Assembly (NCBI RefSeq): GCF_018691265.1
Contig: NW_024881330.1
Location: forward strand, 16,677,386-16,741,385
Reading direction: 5' to 3'
DNA length: 64,000 nt
From: Tyto alba
Taxonomy: Eukaryota > Chordata > Aves > Strigiformes > Tytonidae
The notes under the pieces are model-generated. The model was given only the letters and a program-made list of their open reading frames with translations. It was not told the origin of the DNA and searched no databases. Of this stretch, positions 50,901-62,425 are shown one piece after another. Each line of letters starts with the position of its first letter. Position 1 is the stretch's first letter. The position numbers and the translations under genes are program-made.

Positions 50901-53668
50901 GAAGGCTCAGATTTGCTACTCTGACCCATGGCCGTTTTGTTGTACATTAAATGGGAATTCCTTTGACGTAAGACACATCTCAACTGAAGGATGCAGAACA
51001 TCATTTAAAATTGGGAGTGTGGTTGACTCCAGTGCTGCCTAATGTTAGTACAGAACTTTAAAGACATTTTATTTAACTGATATTTATGACATTCCAACCA
51101 GGGATTTGTTCCACTCTGAGCTGGTTTGTAAAGCAGTGCCACAGACCGTGGAATTCATGGTGGCATGATGGCATTTAAAACCTCAGTCAAACCTTTTTCA
51201 GTATCTATAATATTTTCTATTCTGAGCCTAAGGAACAACTCAGTGCTGTGACTAAAGATAAATAGTGCAATATTGTCAACATCTTGTAGATGTTAGGCTG
51301 CAACTGTGCAAAATCATTACGTTGGTCACTTATTGGTACCTTAATGTTGGGTCTGGTGGTGAGCTTTAGGGAATATATTAGAGACAAGTTTCTTTTATGT
51401 TCCGCTGTGGTTTATGCAGTCTGCAAAGGAAATACTCTCTTGCCTTCTTATGTCAGCCAAGTCTTTTGGGTAGGTTTTTCCTAGGAACAGGAGAGGTTAT
51501 TTTTGTCTTTAATTTTCTTTTTTGCCCCCCATGCTGGTCAGAAGACAGCTTATTTTCACTATTTCATATGCAGGGCTTGACAAGGTCTGAACTGGCTAGA
51601 GCTTCTTGGTGGACCTTCCTAGATCTTGGTGTTTTCACTAAGCATCCTGAAATCAACCAGACTTCTAAACTCAGAAATTTCACCCACCTAAACTATTAAT
51701 TTTTTTCTTTAAAACAAGCAAACAGACTACCAAACCAAAAAGAGGAGAGACCACTCCATCAGATTCTCTCTGGTACACCAATCCCACCTCATTCAGGAAT
51801 GGGTGCAAGTATTAATACTTGCTAATGAAAGTATGAGCTGTGCAACTGTGATATTGGCTGTCTGTTAGAAGTTCATTTAATGATACTGAATGGGCAGACA
51901 AAGGAAGGAAAGTTTGGTACTCTTCAGAATGACTGTGCTGTACATAGCCACTGAGTATTTAAATTGATGACATTCCTCCTACCCCTACCCTGGCTGTATC
52001 CCCGAAGCTTAGGTTTCAGTATGTTTTCAGAGTGCACAACATTAGCTGACCTTGACTTTGAGCAACCATTAAATTTGCATTGTATTTACTGATGTTAAAA
52101 GAACAATCCTTTGCGTAAATCTGTAAGGCTCTGTTACTGATTTTTATCACAATTTACTGAAATCAGGGGACTCAATTAACTTATTTTAAATTAATTTTTG
52201 ATCCAGGTGAAGCAAACCATAACCTGTGTTCCAGTTTTTTAAATCAGTGCTTTTGGCAGTTTGAAATAAGTAGATTTCTTCATTTCTAACAACTGCTAGA
52301 TAGTGTTACTCAGGCTATAGAGACTATTTGACAGAACTGAAAGCCAGGATGTGCTCTGTAAGACAGGCATTCATACCACTGAGGATCGAACTGAGGTATT
52401 GTCTCTGCAAAATTAATCTAGTAAATCCCTTTTTTATCACTATATAAGCATTCCAGGCTAATTAAGTTCCCTGTATTCTTAAACAAAGGAAGCTACCAAT
52501 TTTGATAACCTTAATCACCTTTTTAGGGAAACTTCCAGCCTCTTCTTTTAATGAACAGAACACTTTTATTTGCAGTTTGTGAGACTCACTAGATTGGGCA
52601 CACTGTGCATGTCTATCCAGCTGGTTTGTCGCAGACAGTATTCACCTAAAGCTGAGTAGGGTAATGAAAATAGATAGCACAATACAGGCATAATAACATG
52701 TACAGTGCTTGCTCATTGCAGTGCCTCACCACTAATGTATATAAATACCTACTGCAATTGAGCATGACATTTGTACAGGGATCACCTCCAAAAACATACT
52801 GAGTATACACACTCTAATTTCTCTTTACATGTCCCTCAAGGTGAAGATAGATGTTGCAGTCCATCAGCCTATCATCACTCCAAGCGCTTTCCTCACCTTT
52901 TGTGCTCTGTTTCCTTTGCCTGTGAATGCATCTTATTTTTTAAATTTCTGTTAGAGATTAAAATCTTTCAAAGGGGATCATTCTGTATCTCTTAGCGACA
53001 GATACTCAGCTGCATCTCTACATAGGAACAAGTCTCCTTCTGAAGGCATACATGAACCTTTCAGTCTATTTTTTTTTTTTCCCATAAACGTGTGACTCTT
53101 AACGGTGTAGATTTACTGAAGGTGACATATTTCTGAAATATTATAATAAGCTTTGTAGTGCTTCCTTTCAGATAGTCACTGAAAGTTCTGGTAAACTTAA
53201 ACCACTAGGTTTTTTTTTTTTCCCCATTTCAACCACCAAAAGTGGCCTTTCTCAGTTTGTTTGATAACTCTGTATCCAGTAATAGGCACATATAGTTACA
53301 GGAACAGACCCACATTATTTTATTTGTATTCTTATTTCACATGTATTAACAAAAGGAAGAGAGGACTTTTTAGTATGTGCTAAAGGATGGTGATATCCTC
53401 TTTGTGAACCTTCCGTAGGCAGGCTGCTTAACTCTGTACATACTCAGCTCCACTTTTTTACATCATGTTGAGGTTTCCCTTTATATCATTTGACCAGATT
53501 AGCTATAAAAAGAATGGAAGACAAAGGTTTAAATAGATCTGTCCTACAAGTTTAGTTGTAATATAAATGCTATGGTCTTGCAATACAAAATTGTTACAAT
53601 GCAAAAAAAAGAATAGCTGTAAAATGAGATAAAGAAACAGTATTTTTAATGAGGCCATTCTCTAGATC

Positions 53669-53699
53669 TTTTTTTTTTTTGTTTTTTTTTTTTTTTTTG

Positions 53700-53730
<31 letters not shown>

Positions 53731-53732
53731 TT
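53669..53732 (+). repeat. Poly-T and (TTTTG)n repeat
   Basis: T runs with a single G, then about six TTTTG units, then T. Simple repeat. Confidence 0.9.
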
Positions 53733-56700
53733 AATGAATGTAAGAAAGTAGGGTACTTCTGGCTATTGCGAGCAGGAAAATCTGCCATGACTGCTCTTCG
53801 TTCCATATGTACTTTGTTTGTTTTCCTCTTACTGGTCTTTGATATAGAATAGTTTCTTCCTGTCTTTCATTAAACTGATGATGCCTTGTACCCCCGTGCA
53901 CACATATGAAAGAACTGTAGCAAGAGAAGAAGTCATGCCTAACACATCTGATAGTGTTTCCACATTCATATGAAAGCTCTGAAAATCCTTGATAGTTTAT
54001 TAAATAGTTATGTGGGGGAGGACTCCTTTCACACTGAAGAGCTTATTGTTAATGAAGTAGGTATTAAAGGAACTGACTTGTACATCTGCATTGCATCAAT
54101 TTAGGCATGGATATCTGGGTAACTAAAACCTGCTGGACTTAACTGAAAAATTAATTATTGTCTAAATGTCATATGCTGCCAATTCTACAACATAGGAAAG
54201 AATGAAAAAAATTAAAAAAAATGGGAAAAAATATTAAAGATACAGAGAAGATACAGAGAAGAACTTTTATATGGAGTAAGACTTTTAACCTACTACTCTT
54301 GTATTCCTTTAGCTTTGCTCATTCTCTTTATTATTTGCTCCAAAATCATTTCAGCTGAGCAAATGTCATGTAAGATATTGTATGGGTTAATCAGTAATAG
54401 CATGCAAACAGCTATTACCTATCTGGGCACAGTGCTTGAGTGTGCATTGCAGAACAGCTGTCGGGCTGGTTTGGAAGCTTCCGTTTCGCAAATTTTTTCA
54501 CAGAAAGATCAGGGTATCTCCCTATCTCTAAATATAGTGACTGTTCTTTTGTTAAAGATTGAGTAAAAAGAATTATTTTAATTTCCTTCCACCTCTCACC
54601 CATTTTTCACAGTTTATTTTAGATTCACATTCTCTTCTCATTAGTATTTTGGGGAGATCAAACTAAGTATTGCTAGATAATTGAATGTATACTGTGCTAC
54701 CTCTGATCTTAAGTTTGGACACCTAATCTGATGGGGAATGTGGTTATCAGCAGAATACTACAAGAGGGTAACCTGTGACATTTTATCTAGGTTGACTTGC
54801 TTTTTTTCCAGAAATCACTAAAAGCAGGAGTGTTACCAGAGGTTTCAGATTTGTCATGGCTTTTTTTATTCCTATAGAGAGAGTGAGTGATTACATCTGT
54901 ATAAACTGAAAACTGTATATGTTGCTGGTTGCTTTCCTCTGTCATTTCTTCTCTGAAGGACCTAGCACTTCCCCTTCCCAATCCTAAACATCTTCATATT
55001 CAGCATCCCCATTCTGCCAGATTGCATGGGAACATGAGTGCCACAGAAGCCATGCTGTGGCTTGGGTAGGGAAGCAGAAGAAGACTTGCAGAGAGTGGGA
55101 GATGACACTCAGGATTACACTGTAGGCTGAGCAGGGCCTGCGGCGAGCTTGCGGCTGCCCTGTAGCATCATCTTCACTAGTGCCTCCTGGACTGCACCTG
55201 GAGCACCCCGCTCTTCCCCCAGCCTCCTTTCGTTTTGTCTGTCTCCGGTAAATGGTATGTGATTGACTTTCACATGCTGGCAAAAAGCATTGTTGCATAT
55301 CATCAAATCTGCCTTTGCTACTGAGCTTGGTATTGGCTAATGAACCAGAAGAACTTGTAGTTCCAGTACCGTGGTTTGATGCTGCTGGTACGCTTTTCTT
55401 GTGGCTTTGTGTTTCCCGCCTCCCTCCCCCGCCTCCGTCATCTGGGGGTGGAGATTTTTGTTTCTTTAACTGGCATATTATGATAATAGAATCAAGAGAT
55501 AAGATTTAATCAAGGTACATAATATAAATGCATAATAAAACAGTAAAACATGCAAATAAGATCCTATTGGTACCCTGCCTTTTTGAACTGTACTTTATGG
55601 TGTGTTTTCATATGATGTAAGTGTAATGCTCTTGTTCTTGGTAGAACTTCTGAAGGGAAGATTTTAAATTCCTCTTTTCTCAAGCTAAGGTTATGTTTCA
55701 TGTTAAACAACAAAAGCGAAATGAGATCGCTATCTGCTGAATGAAGAATGAGATTGCATTCAGATATTTTCTTTCTATGTTATCTTATCACTGTGTGATT
55801 TTGCTTATATACACTGGAATGAGATATATCAATTATAACTCTCATCTATCACTGCCAGCAGCCACACTGCACATTTCAGAGCCCTCATATAGACTGTTCC
55901 TTCTACAGTCAACTACCAGCTTGGACTGTTGGCTAAAACATGAGGGGCAGGGTGAAAGGGAGAATAAAAAAGCCAATCCACCCAAAGACTTAGCAGCAAG
56001 AGCTCTAGACTGTGTCCTGTTCCTTCTAAATTCCATGTAAAGGTCTTGTCTTGAATGAGCATGTTCCTGTCCCTTACAACAGAAAGGGATGTGGAAACAA
56101 TTACTCAACATGAGTCATAAAAGAGATAAACCCTGAAAGACAGACAAAAAAATGTTTATCCTGTGCTGAGCCACATTAGCCCAAGGCTGTGAAGTCTTAT
56201 TTCCATGTCATGCCCTGGTTCTGAACTGTTTGTCTGAGGCCCTTTTGCAGACAGCTGCTGAAAGTAAAAGGTCACAGTGCAGCAGTTTAAAAGAACCTGC
56301 TTCAGCCATTTAAAAGTCACCAAAAGAAATAGGGATCCAGTCTATCTAATTTGTTGGGAGAATTAACCTTCCTGGTGTAGCATCTTCAATAGCAAGAGGC
56401 TTTTGACAAGCTGACTACATGACATATTTGTCTCTAATTTAGTCAATTAAGAGTGACTATATTAAGAAAGATTGTTTTTCCACCACGGCTATAAATGTAG
56501 CTTTCTTAGCCCAGATGATTTTTTTTTTTTTTTTTTACAATTAGTTAGCATTCCTCTCACTGTGGCAAATTAAGAAAAACTGTTAATCGTTAAGGACATG
56601 TCAGCCTGTCCTGAAAATGCAAAAGATGTGTTGTTTTTTGTCCAAGGCTGAAAACATATCAGAAGTGATTCTTTTTACTGCTTTCTGTGTGACAACCTAC

Positions 56701-56894
56701 CTTTAATTTGAAAGTATGACTAAATCATTGTGCATTAGGCTTCCCACTCCTGGCAGTTATTTGGAGAAGTTTTTTTTATAATGATAAAAAAAACTTACTG
56801 AGAGTCTCCAGCAACTCACCTGCTGTGTGCTTTCTTCTCTGTTTTTGTGTCTTCTCCAATCTCCAGGCTGGTAAAGCAATGTTTTTTCTCACTC

Positions 56895-56895
<1 letters not shown>

Positions 56896-56922
<27 letters not shown>
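56896..56922 (+). repeat. 27-nt poly-A run
   Basis: A homopolymer followed by GAAAGGAAAAAAAG. No retroposed gene was recognised upstream. Confidence 0.9.
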
Positions 56923-56925
<3 letters not shown>

Positions 56926-57943
56926 AGGAAAAAAAGTTTCTGTCTCTAATTTAAGGATTGGATTAATTTTATCTAAATGTTTCCAAAATTTTAGTTAGCT
57001 GGGAATCATTATAATGATTGCTTAATGTGAAAAGATCTCCTTGCCTGGTGGAAGTATGTAACATGTCTCCTGTATGTTAGACAGTATATCCTCATTTCCA
57101 ACCACCTTGTGCCAAAGCAGATGAATAATCAGAAGAGAGCCTGGTTCTAGGAGATGACAGAGAATATTTAGGTTATGAATTGCTTTTTCCCACTGGCAAT
57201 GAAGGGAGCCTAGGGTTAGATTGCTGAAGCTCGGCAACAGAAGAATCGTTTCTGTGATGCTGGGAAGATCTTTTAATCTAAAACACAGGCAATTAGAGAG
57301 CTTTACGTTGAATACAGATTTCTGTTCTCCCATATGGTGTTTGTTTGCAGAACTCTCACATTATGTTGTTAGACACCAGTATAACTGTGCTATAGCTTTG
57401 TTGGGTATGTCATGCATTGTGCAGAGGCGTTTATCTATACTGTTTATCAAGAGTACTTTGGGCTTGATAAGAATTATCAATAGCAGTAAAGTTTTTATTT
57501 CTAGTCCCCTATAATCTTCTGGTTTTTTTGTATTTGTATCTGTGAAGACATTCTAGACAGGAGAACCAATTATATGTACTTATACTGCGCTGTTGTATAT
57601 GTTCGTCATAGTGTGCTTTCATCTTTTGCCCAGAACCACTCTATTACCCGAAACTAAGTACAAGTTTCAAAAACTGAGCTTGACATATGGCTTTTTCTAG
57701 TGATGCATCTTCACAAAAAACAGCCATCACAATTAATAACTCTGCTTATGCTGTTTCAATCCAAGTAAAATCAAGTTTCATTTTTGTAACTATATGAGAT
57801 GTGGTCCATTAAAAAAAAACAAAAAACAAAAAACAAATTGATTATGAGCTGAATGAAATTTCAGTTCTTTTGAGAAAGATGTTTCTAAACATAAAACTGA
57901 AGCCACACTCAGATGTGATTTTCTTGTTTAAGAACAGTAGAAC

Positions 57944-58945
57944 TGTTATGGTTTGAGCCCAGAGGGCAACTGAGCACCACTGTCCCTGGATCACCGTTTT
58001 CCCCTCAGGAATGGGAAGGAGAAAATACAACAAAAGGCTCAGGAATTAAGATAAGGACAGGGAGGGATGTTTCACTCATTATGGTCACAAGCAAAAGACA
58101 GACTCATTAGGGGAAGAAAAAGAACACCAATTTAATTCGAACACTAACAACAACACTTAACAGACAGAGTAGGACATTAAGAAGCAGTACCACATCTTAA
58201 AAACAACTTCCCCCCACCCCTCCCTTCTTCCCAGGCTCACCTTTGCTCCAGATACTTCTACCTCCTCCCCACCCGGCAACAAAGGGAGCAGGGAATGGGG
58301 GTGGGGTGTGTGTGTGCAGTCAGTCCCAGCCCTTCTTCCTCCTCAATGGGAGGACTCCTCGCATTCTTCCCTTGTTCCAGCATGGTCCCCCTCTCACAGG
58401 AGACTGTCCTCCACAAACTTTCTCCAACACAAGTCCTTCCCATGGGCCCTAGCCCTTCCCGAGATGCTCCAGTGTGGATCCCTCCAGTGTGTTGCAATCC
58501 TCCCAGTGCTGAACTACAAAAGCCGGGGCTTCTTCCCTCAGAGTCCCAGCCTTCTTTGGGTGCAGCCACCTGCCCCAGCATGGGGTCCTTCATGGGCTGC
58601 AGGTCAGCATCTGTTGCACCAGTGACCTCCATGGTGGTGTTGGGCAGTCCTGCCCATTCACCAGGGGATACAGGGGGTTCTCTGCTCTGGCACAGCTCCC
58701 CCTCTCCTCCTGTCTTCCATTGACCTCAGTGTTGACACGGATGTCCTCCTCACAACTCCAACTCCTCCCCTTCTTAAATATGTTATCACAGAGGTGTGGC
58801 CACCGTAGCTAATTGGCTCAGCCTTGGCCAGAGGTGGGTTCATCTTGGAGCTGGGGGAGCTTTCAGAAGTTTCTCACAGGGGGCCACTGCTGTAGCCCCC
58901 TCCCCAACTACCAAAAACCCCTGACACACACACAAACCCAGCAAC
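57944..58945 (-). mobile_element. Solo LTR of a bird-type endogenous retrovirus
   Basis: About 1 kb of GC-richer, pyrimidine-rich sequence, sharply different from the AT-rich intron. It begins TGTTATGGTTTGAGCCC and ends near 58945 in CACAAACCCAGCA; both strands can be read as TG...CA. I recognise GGTTTGAGCCCAGAGGGCAAC, GAAAATACAACAAAAGGCTC, TTAAATATGTTATCACAGAG and GGCCAGAGGTGGGTTCATCT as hallmarks of a repeated LTR family in bird genomes. Read on the minus strand, a TATA-like box (ATATTTAAGAAGG) lies at about 58768-58780 and an ATTAAA signal at 58131-58136, which suggests antisense orientation to TRPS1. No gag, pol or env reading frame adjoins it, so it is a recombined solo LTR. The right border is uncertain by about 15 bp, and no clear target duplication was seen. 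The family name was not assigned. Confidence 0.7.
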
Positions 58946-60172
58946 AGGAAGAAACACGCAAGATGATCAAAAGGTTGGAAGAGGTTCAATGTATAGTTGT
59001 GAAATAGTAAGTGATACAAGGTGTGGTCTTGCTTCCACCTAAACCAAGGTTTGTGCATGAAGTTCCCATGTTCCAAGGCCTTTGTCCAGGTTTTAACTGA
59101 ATTCTTAGTTGTGGTCCAAAAATATATTTACTATAAAATGAGTTCCTGCTTAATTGTCATATGCATTCAGTTTTAATATATGTTTGATAAACAGCACAGT
59201 CAGAAGGGAGGCATGGTCATTGTTATAGTGAGGAAGTGTGATACCTTTGCATCAATGTTTAAAGCACTCCAAAATTCAGATTTTATTTTTTGTGAAATGT
59301 GCTGAAAAAGGAAACAGCAGAAAATCATACTGACTGTTTTCACTGATACTCATATGAGGATTCAGCTTCCTTTCTTTGAGGTTGGTTGCCTGTTTGCTTG
59401 GAGTGTTCTGCTTTGTTAACTTTTTGAAATAAAAAAATGAATTACAAAACATATAGGGTTGTTTTTAAGAAGTGCATATATACATTGAAGATCTCTTCTT
59501 GAGCCTCAGCATGAATTTGAGTTTTTGAATATTTTTATGCTTTGGAAATATCCTGTAAAGCTATACTAAAATATTTTAACCATTTTTCTGCTAAGTATTT
59601 GAATAAAACTAATATGAAAAACTCACTTATATTTATACTTGTAGGAGTTTAAGAGAAGTTCAGAGTGACAATATAGTCACTTTTGCAGTAAAGTTCAAAT
59701 TTGCTGGCCAAACAGCTGATAAACAAACCTGCTCAGGTCATTAGAAATGCAGTGCGTGAGGCTGACATTATTGGCCAAGTTTCTAGGTCCTTTGTTAATC
59801 TGTGAGGCCAGATTAGATCGTAATTTAAAAAATAGAATATAATTTCCATTTATTTCTACAAAATTTGAATGAAATCCAAAGAAGTATCTCTAGCCATTAA
59901 CAGAGGCCTATGTCTTTGTATTTGTTACAAGTAGTATCCACCATCATGTGAAAATTAGACACTCAGAGAGGGCACAGTTTTAAAAATGTGCTCAGCCATA
60001 CAGCTAGATCCTGAGCTAATGGTGCTTTATAGTGAGAGAAATTAATAGTGTAGTCTTAAAACATTCTTCAAATATTCTTTTACAGAGACTGATCTTGCCC
60101 CTGTTTCTGTCTTTGTTCTGTCTTTGTTGTTTTTTTGCTTTTTTTTTGTTTGTGGGTTCTTTTGTTGTTTTG

Positions 60173-60206
60173 GTTTTTTTTTTTTTTTGTTTGTTTGTTT
60201 GTTTTG

Positions 60207-60237
<31 letters not shown>

Positions 60238-60240
60238 TTT
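60173..60240 (+). repeat. Poly-T, (GTTT)n and (GTTTT)n compound repeat
   Basis: A T run, then four GTTT units, then about seven GTTTT units, then T. Similar GTTTT tracts at 53669-53732 and 61338-61390 show this repeat type recurs in the intron. Confidence 0.9.
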
Positions 60241-61337
60241 CCCAAATGCCTTTTAATTTCTTATTAACAAGCTTGTTAAATAAAAGGCTTCCTGGTCATA
60301 TTTCTTACATGGATATTTCTGGTTATGGAAAATAGCTGTCTGTGTTTGCCAAAAATAGAAATTAACTAATCCCGGTACTTTATTTTCACAGTAAATGTCA
60401 ACGAATAAACACTACCACTTAATTGTAGTTTTTAAAACTGAAAACAAATGGCTTTATAAGTGTAATGATACAGCAACAAACACTTGTTATCAAAGTGTCA
60501 GTGTCTCTTTTCATAAAATGTTGCTTGACTTAAATCACTTTGCAGGTATTAATTAATTTTATTTTAAAAGTAAAACCAGAATAATAATTGTTAAGTATTT
60601 AATCTTCTGTTCCATTCCAGGAGGAGGTATCTTGCTAGATTTGGTGACATAAGGGTCAAAAGATAAACTGTAACCAATACCTCTGTTTATTTTTTTGACA
60701 ATGTTAAATTAGCAACCCCTCAGACCTCTTGCAGAGAAGTACAACCTGAGTAATTGAACATGTCACTGGGGAGTATGCTTGGTTAAGCTGATTCCTATTA
60801 TGTTGACTTGTCAGGGACCAATAATTAAAGCTGAAGAGGGATGCTCATTAGTGTCTACAAAATGATTCAAAGAGCAGAAAGGAAGAGTCCTTCAGACACA
60901 CCTGCTAAAACTGACACTGTGTGGTGGGGTGAAGCCAACCGACCAGCTTGTTTATCTGATGGGTTAGTGGTACAGCTCTAACAAAGGGTAAATTAAGAGG
61001 TGGAAGTACACACTCTTAGGATCAAGCCACGAAACGGCATTCAATGTTTACCTTTTAAGATATTTGCCTTATACTATAATGTCTCTGCTGAATTGTATTT
61101 TTAGCATTTATTGTATAAGATGTAAGATAACACTATTCGAATGGTTTTCTTCTTAATTCCTGAGTAATAATTTCAGTCATTTTAGTTGGAAGCATCATAA
61201 TAATAATCTTTCTGTTTCTTTGAACTCTCAAGTGTCTGCTTGGAAAACCTCTAGGAGTTACAGTGCTTTTGATGATAAATGCCCTTATTAGCACAGATTT
61301 TTCACGCTTACTCTTTAAAATTAAAGTGGTAGGTTTG

Positions 61338-61390
61338 ATTTTTGTTGTTTTTGTTTTGTTTTGTTTTGGTTTTTTGTTTGTTTATTTTTC
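61338..61390 (+). repeat. (GTTTT)n-like repeat
   Basis: G/T-only stretch of TTTTG and TTTG units with a final TTTATTTTTC. Confidence 0.85.
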
Positions 61391-62402
61391 TTTTTAATTA
61401 CTGCCATCTATGCTACTGACTGTAATACATTAATTCTGTGAAATACCAAACAGGAAAATGCTCTGAATGAGGCTGTCTTGAAATTATAGTGCATATCAGG
61501 GCAGGGAAACAATATCTGCATAGCGATGCTATGTTATTACCTATAATTAATAACCTCAAATTTATATAGAATTGGGAGCTTTTGTGGGCTTGAGCTGGGA
61601 TGGTCTTGCAGACCACCTTCTTCCACAATATGAGTAACTCAGTTTTCACTGACACTCAGAATAATAAAATAAACCCACACAACTTAGAAATAAATGTAGA
61701 CAAAAATATTTTAACTATGACAAACCCTGTGAAACTGGTTATGAAAGCTCAATGTATAACGGAAAACTGAGGATGTGGCAAGTTTCTTGGTGAATTATTT
61801 GGTTTTGTTCTTTCGGGTTATCTGTAAATGATTTTTATCACACATTTTAACATATGTTATTTTGATAAATTCAGCTGTTCATCCAGAAACCCATGTGCTC
61901 ATGCCCTGTATTTTCCCACTGGATCAAGACAATAGTTCCCTGCTCTAGAACTGTTCTCCTCACTGTAGCCATCACCAAAATCTTCATGCTGTGACATTTC
62001 ATTAGGGACAGTTAACATATAATGGAGTCCTAGAGTCAGACAATATCCATGTGACAACCTTCAGTCATTAAAACTGCTAATCTTGACTCCCAAATCTTCT
62101 TTGCAATGGTTTACAGCACAGCCTCAGAAAAATGCTAGTAACAGCACCCTTCCTCATGGAAAGCTGTTACAGATCACGGACACTGGAGGACAACAGAAAA
62201 GCATTGGAAAAGATAGTTATTTTTATCAAGAAGCTTCTCTCTTATGTGTTTGAGAGGACTACTGAAGTTCAGATGACTTTATTCCTGCAAAGTTGGTCTC
62301 TTCTGAGATCCCCTTGATTTGAGGCTGTATAGAAAAGCCTGGGTGGACAATACAGTCTTCTTGCCTCTAAGAACCATTTCCTTATAATTGCTCATTTCTA
62401 CA

Positions 62403-62425
62403 TTTTTTTTTTTTTTTTTTTTTTT
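62403..62425 (+). repeat. Poly-T run
   Basis: About 23 T followed by CCCCCAGG. This resembles a splice acceptor by composition, but the open frame after it does not match TRPS1, so it is listed only as a repeat. Confidence 0.85.

Larger units (their letters stand above)
47353..57943 (+). other. TRPS1: Middle part of large TRPS1 intron, right segment
   Basis: No gene seen. Contents: a 36-nt T run at 47953-47988, a 15-nt C run at 49620-49634, T and TTTTG repeats at 53669-53732, a short tandem GATACAGAGAA x2 at 54238-54260, a moderately GC-rich patch at 55090-55260, an A run at 56896-56922, and A6-7C units at 57811-57836. The longest open frame is 170 codons on the minus strand at 50249-50761. 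It has no recognised domain and is discussed as a finding rather than called a gene. Confidence 0.85.

Noticed and set aside
58258..58723. Open frames of 69-142 codons at 58 kb
   Set aside because: They fall inside the LTR, which is non-coding, and do not resemble retroviral proteins.
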